From: Micromonospora alfalfae
GTDB taxonomy: Bacteria; Actinomycetota; Actinomycetes; Mycobacteriales; Micromonosporaceae
DNA: 64,000 bases
Direction: 5' to 3'
NCBI RefSeq assembly: GCF_022230925.1
Contig: NZ_JAKKFH010000019.1
Span: forward strand, 124,001 to 188,000
In this document: piece by piece, positions 9,076 through 17,244 of the stretch
Position numbering within the stretch: the first letter of the stretch is position 1
Layout: every line of letters begins with the position of its first letter
Notes under the pieces: generated by a model
Seen by the model: the letters and a program-made list of their open reading frames with translations, nothing else
Told to the model about the DNA's origin: nothing
The model's database searches: none
Translations under genes and position numbers: made by a program

Positions 9076-9495
9076 TCAGGCCACGTGCAGCAGCCGGAAG
9101 CGTTCGGTCACCACCAGCGTGTCATCGTCCACTGTGAACGCCGGATCGCCCAGCTCGGCGCGTACCTCGGCGCTGTGCCAGAACTCCTCGTGCCCCGCAC
9201 GCCACTGGGCCAGCGACTCGTCGCCCTCCCCCTCGGCCAGCGCGTGTGGCAGGTCGACGTCGGCGAGGCGGACCACCCGTACATCGGTCAGCTCGATGGC
9301 CCCGACCCGGCGGCCGGCGGAGTCCACCACGGCGGACAGTTGACCCACCTCGGGCAGCGGCTCGTTCGCGCACTCGTACCCGACCAGCAGACCGGTCGTC
9401 GACGTCTTCGCCCCGGACAGGATCGCGTCAACGAGCCTGTCCCGCAGTGGCCCCGGAAACGCGAACTCGGCAAGCGGAAGATCATCGAGGTCCAT
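9076..9495 (-). CDS. ASCH domain protein
   Basis: The 139-aa protein matches the ASCH fold, a PUA-like beta-barrel thought to bind RNA or modified nucleobases. Visible landmarks are FPGPLRDRLVDAILSGAKTSTTG near the N-terminus, the strand GAIELTDVRVVRLADVD, and the LAQWRAGHEEFW segment. The ATG is preceded six bases upstream by TAGGCT (minus strand, 9507-9502), so the message is probably leaderless. The gene is divergent from the NUDIX gene. Some ASCH proteins act as RNA-binding regulators or amidohydrolases; nothing here decides which. Confidence 0.82.
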   Translation of the reverse strand: MDLDDLPLAEFAFPGPLRDRLVDAILSGAKTSTTGLLVGYECANEPLPEVGQLSAVVDSAGRRVGAIELTDVRVVRLADVDLPHALAEGEGDESLAQWRAGHEEFWHSAEVRAELGDPAFTVDDDTLVVTERFRLLHVA

Positions 9496-9501
9496 CCGCG
9501 G

Positions 9502-9507
9502 AGCCTA
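9502..9507 (-). promoter_or_regulatory. Likely -10 element (TAGGCT) for the ASCH gene
   Basis: TAGGCT read on the minus strand, six bases before the ATG at 9495, with no ribosome binding site between. Confidence 0.45.
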
Positions 9508-9564
9508 CGCGACCCGGGCGTGGCCGTCGTCGACATGCTCGCGGCGACGTGGCACGGTTTCGTC

Positions 9565-9963
9565 ATGGCCACCTACAGCGTCGCCCTCGTGCTGCTCGTC
9601 GATCCGTCGGGCGCGGTGCTCCTGCAGCACCGCGACGAGGATGTGGCCGTCTCGCCGGGCCAGTGGAGCCTGCCGGGTGGCCATGTCGAGCCCGGCGAGT
9701 CACCGGAGGAGGCGGCCCGCCGCGAACTACTGGAGGAGACTGGTCTGACAGTGGGTGAGCTGCACCCGCTGTGGAGCGGACCGCGCCCGTACGAGGCGGA
9801 TTTCCCGCACACCGTGACTGTCCACGTGTTCCGTGGCACCACCACGGCCCGTCAGGAGGACGTGGTCCTCGGTGAGGGGCAGGCGATGGTGTTCGTCCCC
9901 CGGGACGAGGTGCTCGATCGTGAGCTGGCGGTCTCCGCCGCGCTCGTCCTGCGCATGATCTGA
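9565..9963 (+). CDS. NUDIX hydrolase
   Basis: This 132-aa protein hydrolyses a nucleoside diphosphate linked to some other moiety. The complete Nudix box is present: GGHVEPGESPEEAARREL followed by LEETGL, matching G-x5-E-x7-REU-x-EE-x-G-U. The protein starts MATYSVALVLLVDPSG, a usual N-terminus; an alternative ATG ten codons upstream (9535) cannot be excluded. It is divergent from the ASCH gene, and the two may share a short regulatory region. The substrate is unknown. Confidence 0.88.
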   Translation: MATYSVALVLLVDPSGAVLLQHRDEDVAVSPGQWSLPGGHVEPGESPEEAARRELLEETGLTVGELHPLWSGPRPYEADFPHTVTVHVFRGTTTARQEDVVLGEGQAMVFVPRDEVLDRELAVSAALVLRMI

Positions 9964-9975
9964 CGTCGGGTACGG

Positions 9976-10776
9976 CTACGGCGTGGTGATGGTCTGCCTG
10001 TCGCGCGCCACGCAGTACACGTCGCCGGAGTTAGCGGAGTGCGGCAGGTCGCGCAGGTGCGTCGCCAGGTCGGCCGCTGACATCCAGCGTCGGAACGTCA
10101 TCGACTTGTCGTCGCCCATCGCGACGTCGAACCCGTCGAAGCCCAGCGCGGTCAGGCGATCGAGACACCTGTCGGCGACCGCACGCGCGATGGTGGTGAA
10201 CTCGAACGACAACGCGGGCAGCGGGCGGCTCAGGCCGGCCAGCACCTCGTCCTCGAAACCCTCAACGTCGATCTTGGTGAAGGTCGGCACGCCGTACGTC
10301 TCGATCAGCGCGTCGACGGTGACCACCGCGACCTCGATGTCGGTGTCCCACACCTCGCCCTCCCATCCGCCCGCGCCCCTCGCGGCGCGGACGAAGTCCG
10401 GTGAGGCGGTCGAGACGGTGAGGTTGGCGGAGTTGACGTGCAACCGGGTGCGCCCAGAGAGCGCGCCACACGCTGCGTCCACAACTGTCACCTTGTCGTC
10501 GTCGGCGTAGATCGCCCGCAGGGCGCGCAGACACAGCGGCTGCGGTTCCACAGCGACGACCCGGGCACCGAGGCGACGGAAGCTGGCGATGTGGTCGCCC
10601 ACGTGGGAGCCGATGTCGAAGACGAGGTCCCCGCCGCTGACGAAGCGGGAGTAGAACGCGTCCATCCTCGCGTCCCGCTCGGGATCGCCGTAGTAGACGT
10701 CAAGGGACCGGTGCAGCAGCGACAGTGTCGGGTCGGTCCGGAGCGCGGCGATCCTGGTGTCGGTGGTAGCCGTCAT
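9976..10776 (-). CDS. FkbM family methyltransferase
   Basis: This 266-aa protein is a class I SAM-dependent methyltransferase of the FkbM type. The SAM-binding motif is VFDIGSHVGDHI near residue 52, followed by RVVAVEPQPLCLRAL, and the family hallmark KIDVEGFEDEVLAGL appears near residue 170. FkbM enzymes usually methylate hydroxyls on sugars, polyketides or lipids. The gene is transcribed in the same direction as the sulfatase and the CDP-alcohol phosphatidyltransferase upstream, so a role in modifying an envelope glycolipid or polymer is possible. That link is inference from position only. Confidence 0.85.
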   Translation of the reverse strand: MTATTDTRIAALRTDPTLSLLHRSLDVYYGDPERDARMDAFYSRFVSGGDLVFDIGSHVGDHIASFRRLGARVVAVEPQPLCLRALRAIYADDDKVTVVDAACGALSGRTRLHVNSANLTVSTASPDFVRAARGAGGWEGEVWDTDIEVAVVTVDALIETYGVPTFTKIDVEGFEDEVLAGLSRPLPALSFEFTTIARAVADRCLDRLTALGFDGFDVAMGDDKSMTFRRWMSAADLATHLRDLPHSANSGDVYCVARDRQTITTP

Positions 10777-10812
10777 CTGTCTGGGGTCCAGTCCGTGAGA
10801 GAGGTGGCCGGG

Positions 10813-12468
10813 TTACGGTCCGAAAGCGGTCAGGAACCGGTCCCGGAAGGCGTCCATCCGCCAGACCGGCGCCTGCGGCCCGGGCTTCAGCCCGTCCTGC
10901 CAGCCCCACCCGGAGATCCGGTCCAACACGGCCCGGTCCCGGGTGATGATCGAGATCGGGACGTCGTGGCTGGCGTTCTCGCCGGTGACGACTGCGGCTG
11001 GTTGGTGGTCACCGAGGACGATGAACACGAGGTCGTCGTCTCCGTGGGTCCGCACGTAGGAGATGAGCGCGCCGAGGGTGTACTCGATGGACTTTCGGTA
11101 GTCCGCCCGGATCTGGGCGGTGTTGCGGCGCTTGTCGTCGGACCTGCCCACGCCGGCCCCACGGTAGACCGCGCCGTCGCCGACGTCGGCCCAGTCGAGC
11201 AGCGGCGGGACGGGTGTCCAGGGCGCGTGACTCGACACCAGTGCCAGCTCGGTCATCACATTGCCGTCGCGCTTCGCCTGCTCCAGGCGCTGCCAGCTGG
11301 CCAGGGTGTACTGGTCGGGCGGGGTGCCGAAGCTGAACTTCGGGCCACGGTACGCGAGCTTCCTGGCGTCGTAGAACCGGTCGTAGCCGAAGAAGGAACC
11401 CTCCGGCCAGGCCCTGGTGACGGCGGGCATCACGCCGACGGTCTGCCAGTTCGCCCGGCGGAAGGCGCCGTTGAGGGTCATCCGGTCACTGGCCAGCAGG
11501 GTGCGGTGCCGCTGGTCGTTGTCGATCCAGAGGCCGGAGAGCAGCGTGTCGTGCGCGAGCCAACTGCCGCCACCGAAGGTCGGCGAGGTGAGGAAGCCGC
11601 TCTGCGCGGCGAAACCCGCCGCGCTCAGCTCGCTGGTGCCACTGTCGAGCACCGCACCGACCTGCGGCGCGAACTCCGGGTCCTCGACGGCGTCCCGGCC
11701 GTAGCTCTCCACGAAGGCGACGACCACGTTCTTGCCGCGCAGCGCGGTCAGTAGCTGGTCACCGGGGGTGTCACCGTACCTGTCGGCCTCGATCAGCGCG
11801 CCGAACGTCTCGCGGTCGTCGAGGCGCAGGCGCACCTGGAAGCCGTGACCGTTGGCCAGTGTGGTCGCGGACGTGTCGGCGACCGGCACGCCCTCGACCA
11901 CCCGCACGTTGAACGCGGCGCAGGCCACCCAGACGACCACCAGCGCGGCCACGATCCGGGTGGTCCCGGTGCGGTGCCGGACCACCAGCCGCCGCAGTCG
12001 CCGCATCGACAGCGTGACCAGTGTGGGCAGGCCCACGAGCACCACCGCCAGGGTGATGGCGACGCCGATGGCGGCCGGTCGGCCGTACGACTCGCTGAGG
12101 AAGGCGAACCCCTCGTCGAGGAGCGCCCAGTCGAGCACCGGGTCGAACGCCCGGCTCAGCGCGGCGGTGAAGCCCAGGTCGAGCAGCTTCAACAGGCCGA
12201 GCAGGCCGAGTGCCGCGCCGGCCACCGTCGCGACCAGTCGGCTGCCGCGAGCGGGCAGAGCGAGCAGGAGGGCCACTACCAGCAGCGCCTCCAGGGGGAT
12301 CCGCGCGAACGCCGCCGGGCTGAGCCGGCCGAAGTCGTACGGCACGGTGAGGACGAGGAGGACGAGCAGCGCGGCCAGCACTGTCGTCAGCCGGGCGGGG
12401 ACGGAGCGTCTCGGCCGTTCCTCGACATCGGTGCCGTCGGCGGTCCCGCCGGAGGTTCCGCCAGTCAT
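10813..12468 (-). CDS. Membrane-anchored sulfatase / LTA synthase-like protein
   Basis: The 551-aa protein has about five N-terminal membrane segments (roughly residues 30-210) and a C-terminal extracellular alkaline phosphatase-superfamily domain. The latter begins at GKNVVVAFVESYGRDAV, with the metal-site and nucleophile region around TSPTFGGGSWLAHDTLLSGL and a closing metal motif FIVLGDHQP. This layout resembles lipoteichoic acid synthases and phosphoglycerol or phosphoethanolamine transferases. The ATG at 12468 has GGAGG five bases upstream; a longer frame into the next gene has no ribosome site. A CDP-alcohol phosphatidyltransferase lies just upstream in the same direction, supporting a role in envelope lipid or polymer synthesis. 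Confidence 0.82.
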   Translation of the reverse strand: MTGGTSGGTADGTDVEERPRRSVPARLTTVLAALLVLLVLTVPYDFGRLSPAAFARIPLEALLVVALLLALPARGSRLVATVAGAALGLLGLLKLLDLGFTAALSRAFDPVLDWALLDEGFAFLSESYGRPAAIGVAITLAVVLVGLPTLVTLSMRRLRRLVVRHRTGTTRIVAALVVVWVACAAFNVRVVEGVPVADTSATTLANGHGFQVRLRLDDRETFGALIEADRYGDTPGDQLLTALRGKNVVVAFVESYGRDAVEDPEFAPQVGAVLDSGTSELSAAGFAAQSGFLTSPTFGGGSWLAHDTLLSGLWIDNDQRHRTLLASDRMTLNGAFRRANWQTVGVMPAVTRAWPEGSFFGYDRFYDARKLAYRGPKFSFGTPPDQYTLASWQRLEQAKRDGNVMTELALVSSHAPWTPVPPLLDWADVGDGAVYRGAGVGRSDDKRRNTAQIRADYRKSIEYTLGALISYVRTHGDDDLVFIVLGDHQPAAVVTGENASHDVPISIITRDRAVLDRISGWGWQDGLKPGPQAPVWRMDAFRDRFLTAFGP

Positions 12469-12566
12469 CGCCCTCCGTCCCTGGCTCGGCAGCTGCCGTA
12501 CGCGCGTCAAGAGCGACAACCCGGGCATCCTTCCATGATCTTTGTTGGGCGCGGCGTCCGGGCGGC

Positions 12567-13436
12567 TCAGACGCGGGCGATCCCGCGTCGGGCCACCGTG
12601 ACAGTGGGACGGTCCGACCACTGCAGCCCATCGGTCTGGCCCGGGGTCAGCTCGGCCAGGCCTGCTGCGGCCCTCGGGGTGCTGTGGCTCGCCGAGCTGG
12701 CCGGTTGGACAGTCGCGTCCGGGGCGCAGTGGATGACGGTGTGGCGGAGGCGCCGGGTCGTCCAGAGCCAGGCGACGTCACGCCCGAACGACTCGACAAG
12801 CAGTGCCACCGACGCCAGAAGCACCAGGGTCGTCAGCGGCGCGGGCAGGATGTCGGCCATCGCCACCGTCAACACCACGCCCTGGGTCGCGGCGACGACC
12901 TTGTTCCAGTACCGCGGTGGCGCGGATCCCCGCATCCACTCCAACACCCAGGTCGCGGCGCCGTAGAGGTAGCGCATCGCGCCGATCACGAGCACCCAGG
13001 CACCCACCGTGGGTGCCACGTGCAGGCAGAGCACCAGGACCAGGAAGGAGTCGATCTCCATGTCGAAGCGCGCGCCGAGTTCGCTGGTGGTCCCGGTGCG
13101 GCGGGCCGTGTATCCGTCCACGGCGTCGAGGGCCAACGCCACGCTGGTGAGGACGACCATCACTGTGACCGGCGCCGACCGGCCGAACGAGTCGGCGGCC
13201 AGGGCCGTCACGCCGCCGACGAGGATCGCCCGGCTCAGGGTCACCCGGTCCGCCGGGCTGAGCGCGCCCGCGCCCGAGCGGGACATCCCCTTGCTGAGCA
13301 GGGCGCACAGGACCATCCCGTACGCCAGACCCGCCACCCAGCCCGCCGTGCCCAGACCGACCGTCTCCGCCAGCACCGCCAGCAGGACGATCTGCACGAG
13401 CAGTCCGATGACCGGACCAGTTCGAACCGTTGACAT
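12567..13436 (-). CDS. CDP-alcohol phosphatidyltransferase family protein
   Basis: The 289-aa integral membrane protein transfers a phosphatidyl group from a CDP-activated lipid to an alcohol, releasing CMP. The full catalytic signature D-x2-DG-x2-AR-x8-G-x3-D-x3-D is present (DAVDGYTAR, then G, then FDMEID with the two last Asp). Several hydrophobic helices flank it. The GTG/ATG region is resolved by GGAGG four bases before the ATG at 13436. The C-terminal 50 residues are polar and variable. It is followed at 98 bp by the sulfatase gene. The acceptor alcohol (glycerol phosphate, inositol phosphate or other) is not clear. Confidence 0.9.
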   Translation of the reverse strand: MSTVRTGPVIGLLVQIVLLAVLAETVGLGTAGWVAGLAYGMVLCALLSKGMSRSGAGALSPADRVTLSRAILVGGVTALAADSFGRSAPVTVMVVLTSVALALDAVDGYTARRTGTTSELGARFDMEIDSFLVLVLCLHVAPTVGAWVLVIGAMRYLYGAATWVLEWMRGSAPPRYWNKVVAATQGVVLTVAMADILPAPLTTLVLLASVALLVESFGRDVAWLWTTRRLRHTVIHCAPDATVQPASSASHSTPRAAAGLAELTPGQTDGLQWSDRPTVTVARRGIARV

Positions 13437-13621
13437 CGTGCCTCCGTGACTCTGGTGGGTGACCCTGACCGTCATCACGGAAAATATGACCGATCGGTTC
13501 ATTCTGAACGCGACCCGGCAGGGCGCCACGGAGGACGTGCCCCTTCGACGGGCGGTTAATCGCCCATCGTGGGTGGCCCGTCGTCGGCTCACCGATGAGG
13601 GCGTCGATCGTGCCGTACGGG

Positions 13622-14395
13622 TCAGGGCGTCGGCAGTGTGAGCACATCCGCACCGTCGTCGGTGATGGCGATGGTGTGCTCGCTGTGCGCCGTCCGGCAG
13701 CCCGTCGCGCTGCGGAGGGTCCAGCCGTCGGCATCGGTGACGAGCGTGGCGGTGTCCGCCATCACCCACGGTTCCAGCGCCAGCAGCAGCCCCGGGCGTA
13801 GCCGGTAGCCGCGACCGGGGCGCCCGGTGTTGGAGACGTGCGGGTCCTGGTGCATCGTCGATCCGACGCCGTGGCCGCCGAACTCCGTGTTGACCGAGTA
13901 TCCCGCCGCGTTGAGGACCGAGCCGATCGCGTGGGAGATGTCACCGATGGGAACGCCGGGGCCGGCGGCGGCGATCCCCGCCCGCAACGCGCGCTCGGTC
14001 GCGTCGATCAGCGCGACGCTCTCCGGTGGTCGGACGTCGCCGATCATGAAGCTGATGGCCGAGTCCGCGACGACCCCACGGTGGGAGACGGCGAGGTCGA
14101 GCGAGAGCAGATCGCCGTCGGCGAGCGGGTAGTCGTACGGCAACCCGTGCAGCACTGCGTCATTGACCGACGTGCAGATGTAGTGGCCGAACGGCCCCCG
14201 CCCGAAGGACGGCTCATAGTCGACGTAGCAGGACTGCGCCCCGGCTTCGGTGATCATGGCCTGCGCCCACCGGTCGATGTCCAGAAGGTTGGTGCCGACC
14301 ACGCAGCGGCTCTTCAACGTCTGCAGGATGCCGGCGACCAGCGCGCCGGTGTCCTTCGCTCGCAGCACGTCGGTGGGGCTCAGGATCTCGATCAT
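13622..14395 (-). CDS. map: Type I methionine aminopeptidase
   Basis: This 257-aa cytoplasmic metalloprotease removes the initiator methionine from nascent proteins. The five metal ligands are in place: the two Asp in LSLDLAVSHRGVVADSA, His in GGHGVGSTMHQDPHV, Glu in LLLALEPWV and Glu in AHSEHTIAI. The start MIEILSPTDV at the ATG 14395 is typical; an in-frame start eight codons upstream is less likely. The gene is divergent from a small HTH regulator, and this pair suggests a second, regulated map copy rather than the housekeeping one usually found near ribosomal protein genes. That last point is inference. Confidence 0.93.
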   Translation of the reverse strand: MIEILSPTDVLRAKDTGALVAGILQTLKSRCVVGTNLLDIDRWAQAMITEAGAQSCYVDYEPSFGRGPFGHYICTSVNDAVLHGLPYDYPLADGDLLSLDLAVSHRGVVADSAISFMIGDVRPPESVALIDATERALRAGIAAAGPGVPIGDISHAIGSVLNAAGYSVNTEFGGHGVGSTMHQDPHVSNTGRPGRGYRLRPGLLLALEPWVMADTATLVTDADGWTLRSATGCRTAHSEHTIAITDDGADVLTLPTP

Positions 14396-14423
14396 GCAGC
14401 GCCTTCCTCGGGCGACCAATAAG

Positions 14424-14460
14424 TATCCCGGCCATATTATCCCGGTACTAGAATCGGGAC
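14424..14460. promoter_or_regulatory. Divergent map/XRE control region with repeated TATCCCGG half-sites
   Basis: TATCCCGG occurs twice as a direct repeat (14424-14431 and 14438-14445, 14-bp period). TCCCG at 14440-14444 also pairs with CGGGA at 14455-14459 as an inverted repeat across TAGAAT (14449-14454). TAGAAT is a -10 element six bases before the ATG at 14461. The layout suggests that the HTH protein binds here and controls itself and map. Confidence 0.5.
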
Positions 14461-14763
14461 ATGGTCAGGTTGCCGCTCACTCCCGAAGAGCTCGAACGCG
14501 GACAGCGCCTCGGCGCGCTCCTGCGTCGAGCCCGTGGAGAGCGTTCGATGCTCCTCACCGCGCTGGACGCGGGCGTCTCACCAGAGACCCTTCGAAAGAT
14601 CGAGTCCGGCCGGATAGCCACCCCCGCCTTCCCGACCATCGCGGCGATCGCCGACGTCCTCGGCCTCTCCCTCGACGCCGTCTGGTCGGAGATCAACAAG
14701 CCGGACGGCGGTGCCGAACTGCCTCGACCGACGCGCCCCGCGCGCGAGCGGTTGGCCTCCTAG
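14461..14763 (+). CDS. XRE-family helix-turn-helix regulator
   Basis: The 100-aa protein is almost entirely one Cro/C1-type HTH domain: LGALLRRARGERSMLLTALDAGVSPETLRKIESGRIATPAFPTIAAIADVLGLSLD (described in parts: helix 2 around LLTALDAG, recognition helix around SPETLRKIESG). A short Pro/Arg tail follows. It is divergent from map with 65 bp between starts, and it probably represses that promoter and its own. The transcript is leaderless by the TAGAAT hexamer six bases upstream. Confidence 0.85.
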   Translation: MVRLPLTPEELERGQRLGALLRRARGERSMLLTALDAGVSPETLRKIESGRIATPAFPTIAAIADVLGLSLDAVWSEINKPDGGAELPRPTRPARERLAS

Positions 14764-14933
14764 CGCGCGACGGCCTGTCGCCAGCGCCAAACGCGAATGC
14801 GGTCAGGATCCGTTTGAACCGCAGGCTGTCACTGTGCCGCCGGAAAAGCGCTTCCCACGATAGATAACCTAACAGCGATCCTTCCCGATCGGTATCGGGC
14901 AGACGCCCGACTGCGCAGGTCAGCGGCGGTGGC

Positions 14934-14939
14934 TAGGTT
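14934..14939 (+). promoter_or_regulatory. Likely -10 element (TAGGTT) for the aldo/keto reductase
   Basis: TAGGTT lies six bases before the ATG at 14946; a leaderless start is likely. The rest of the 182-bp gap (14764-14945) shows no gene. Confidence 0.45.
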
Positions 14940-14945
14940 CGCCCA

Positions 14946-15812
14946 ATGCCCACCACCACAATCAGTGCGGAATCCGCTGGCACCTGGACGCTCGGCGATC
15001 TCACCGTCAATCGGATCGGATTCGGCGCGATGCGCCTGACGGGTAGCGCCGGCGCGGCGAGCGACCGCGCGCGGGTCATCGGATTGCTACGCCAGGCGGT
15101 CGACCTCGGGGTGAACCACATCGACACTGCCGCGTTCTACTTCTCGCCGCTCCGGTCGGCCAACGAGTTGATCAACACGGCGCTGTCGCCGTACCCCGAC
15201 GACCTGGTCATCACGACGAAGGTCGGACCGGGCCGCGACCCCTCGGGCGAGTGGCAGCCGCTGGCCCGGCCGGATCAGCTGCGTGGGCAGGTCGAGGAGA
15301 ACCTGCGCCAACTCGGCCGCGACCAGTTGGATGTCGTGAACCTGCGCCAGGACGGGCTGGACTCGGTGGCGGAGCACTTCGGCGCGCTGGCCGAACTCCG
15401 TGACGCCGGCCTCATCCGGCATCTCGGCCTGTCCAACATCCGTCCGCACCACCTCGCGCAGGCGCAGGCGATCGCCCCGGTGGTCTGCGTGCAGAACACG
15501 TACGGTGTGGACACCCGACGTACGCAGGATCAGCTCGTGCGTACCTGCGGTGAACAGAACGTCGCATTCGTGCCGTTCTTCGCGATCGCCGGCGACCGAC
15601 GTGAGACCGGCGGCGTGGCCGCCAACACGGCAGTGGAGGCCATCGCGCGCACGCACGGCGTGACGCCGGCACAGGTGCGGATCGCATGGACCCTCAGCCG
15701 CGGCCCGCACCTGCTGGCCATCCCCGGTACCGGCAACCCCGATCACCTGGTCGAGAACCTGGCCGCCGGGGCGCTGGTCCTGTCGCCTGACGAGTTGGCC
15801 AGCCTCGACTAG
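14946..15812 (+). CDS. Aldo/keto reductase
   Basis: This 288-aa NADPH-dependent oxidoreductase has the TIM-barrel AKR layout. The catalytic Asp and Tyr are in NHIDTAAFYFSP (Asp near 60, Tyr near 65), the Lys is in VITTKVGPG, and the position usually held by the catalytic His falls in DVVNLRQDG, where Asn-Leu-Arg replaces the common H. The C-terminal cofactor site is IPGTGNPDHLVENLAA. Actinomycete proteins of this subgroup often carry that substitution. The substrate is unknown. It ends at a strong bidirectional terminator shared with the convergent secreted propeller gene. Confidence 0.88.
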   Translation: MPTTTISAESAGTWTLGDLTVNRIGFGAMRLTGSAGAASDRARVIGLLRQAVDLGVNHIDTAAFYFSPLRSANELINTALSPYPDDLVITTKVGPGRDPSGEWQPLARPDQLRGQVEENLRQLGRDQLDVVNLRQDGLDSVAEHFGALAELRDAGLIRHLGLSNIRPHHLAQAQAIAPVVCVQNTYGVDTRRTQDQLVRTCGEQNVAFVPFFAIAGDRRETGGVAANTAVEAIARTHGVTPAQVRIAWTLSRGPHLLAIPGTGNPDHLVENLAAGALVLSPDELASLD

Positions 15813-15827
15813 CGGCCCCCGACAGGA

Positions 15828-15860
15828 GCTGGTCCCGGTCGACGAGCGACCGGGACCAGC
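15828..15860. terminator. Bidirectional intrinsic-type terminator hairpin
   Basis: A perfect 13-bp stem, GCTGGTCCCGGTC at 15828-15840 and GACCGGGACCAGC at 15848-15860, with a seven-base loop, sits between two convergent genes. No T-run is present. Confidence 0.75.
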
Positions 15861-15871
15861 GGGTGGCGTGC

Positions 15872-17044
15872 TCAGGAGGCGGCGATGCCCTCCATGCCGA
15901 TGCCGTCGGTGAACTTCGGCAGACCCTCCACTGTGGTGACGAGCTTCAGAGAGCCGTCGTCGTTGACCTCGTAGCCCTGCACGTTGCCGGCGGTGGCGTT
16001 CTGCACGTACAGGAAGCCGTCGCTGGTGGTCATGTCGATCGACCCGCCGTTGGTGTCGGCGGCGACGTTCTTGACGATTTCCAGCTTGCCGTCGTCGTTG
16101 ACCCGGTAGGAGCTGATGGTGGAGCTGCCGGCGTTGGCGACGAAGAAGTAGTCGCCGACGCGCTGGATCCAGCACGGCGCCTGCTGGCCGTTGGGCACCG
16201 ACGGGCCGACCTGGTCGAGTGCGCCGTCGTCCTCCAGCTCGAACCGGCTCACCGCGTTAGCGCCCGACTCGGTGACCAGCAGCGAGTCCTCGGTGTCGAA
16301 GGTGAAGCCGAACGGGGTGTTGCCCGCGTCGCTGATGACGGGGTTGCGGGACAGTTCGCCGTGGCGACCGATCTCGTAGCTGAACATGACGTTGGCGCCC
16401 TTGGTGGACACCAGCACGAACTCGCTGTCCGGGTCGATCTTGACCTGGGCCGGGGCGGTTCCGAACGCGGGCGGGTTGCCGTTGTGCAGCCCGAGCGACC
16501 GGTTGGCGTCCTCGATCCGGGACAGCCGCCCCTTCTGCAGCTCGAAGCCCTGCACAGAACCCTCGCCACCGGCGTTGAGCACGTAGACGAGGTCACCACG
16601 GGCCGCGACGCTGACCGGCAGGAGACCGCCGGACCAGATGACCTGGAGCTTGTGCAGCCGGGTGCCCTCGACGCGGAAGACCGTCACGGTGTTGCTGCCG
16701 GCGTTCACCGCGAACAGCAGCCCCTTGTGGTAGGTCAGGGAACCCTGCGAGGCCAGCGCGTCGAGTGGCGCGCCGATGGTGAAGCCGCCCAGCCCGCCGG
16801 TCTCGTACTCGCCGGCCTTGGTGAGACGGCCGTCCTCGTCGCGGTCGTACACCTTGATGGTGTTGCCCTCGGCCTTGTTGGTCTGGACGAAGACCGCGCC
16901 CTCGTCGCCGTGGTGGTGATCACCCCCCTTGCGGTCGTCGTGGTACCCAGGGCCGCCGCCATCGGCGAAGGCGGTCCCCGGGATCGATCCGACGCTGGTC
17001 AGGCCTGCCAGGAGGGCTGCCGCGAGCGCGACGCTGCGCTTCAT
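15872..17044 (-). CDS. Secreted beta-propeller protein, lactonase/YVTN type
   Basis: The 390-aa protein has a signal peptide of about 28 residues ending in TAFA before DGGG, then a His/Asp-rich stretch (YHDDRKGGDHHHGDEG) and a seven-bladed propeller of the 6-phosphogluconolactonase-like or YVTN type. Repeats such as GNTIKVYDRDEDGRLTKAG, SNTVTVFRVEG, SSTISSYRVNDDGKLEIV and GNVQGYEVNDDGSLKLV mark the blades. Such proteins are often called lactonase family proteins, but enzyme activity is not shown for the secreted members. The ATG at 17044 has AGGAG seven bases upstream. The 200-bp gap before the upstream methyltransferase gene probably holds its promoter; I could not name the hexamers with confidence. 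Confidence 0.85.
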   Translation of the reverse strand: MKRSVALAAALLAGLTSVGSIPGTAFADGGGPGYHDDRKGGDHHHGDEGAVFVQTNKAEGNTIKVYDRDEDGRLTKAGEYETGGLGGFTIGAPLDALASQGSLTYHKGLLFAVNAGSNTVTVFRVEGTRLHKLQVIWSGGLLPVSVAARGDLVYVLNAGGEGSVQGFELQKGRLSRIEDANRSLGLHNGNPPAFGTAPAQVKIDPDSEFVLVSTKGANVMFSYEIGRHGELSRNPVISDAGNTPFGFTFDTEDSLLVTESGANAVSRFELEDDGALDQVGPSVPNGQQAPCWIQRVGDYFFVANAGSSTISSYRVNDDGKLEIVKNVAADTNGGSIDMTTSDGFLYVQNATAGNVQGYEVNDDGSLKLVTTVEGLPKFTDGIGMEGIAAS

Positions 17045-17244
17045 CTCTGACTCCTTATGCACCCGAAGGGAGGAATACGAGTTTTCCTCTCCTTCAAAAG
17101 GTATCGGAGCAGCTAGGCGGGTTGGCCATACTTACCCTAAAGCGGTAATTTCGTGCCGTTCTGTGGAATCCCCGGGCGGGCAGGCGGACGTTGGCCTACG
17201 GCGAAGCGGACCTTCGGCGCGTCGGGGCGGAATTCCGCAGGGTG

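Noticed and set aside
12469..12621. N-terminal extension of the sulfatase into the upstream gene
   Set aside because: It overlaps the end of the phosphatidyltransferase gene; the ATG at 12468 has GGAGG upstream.
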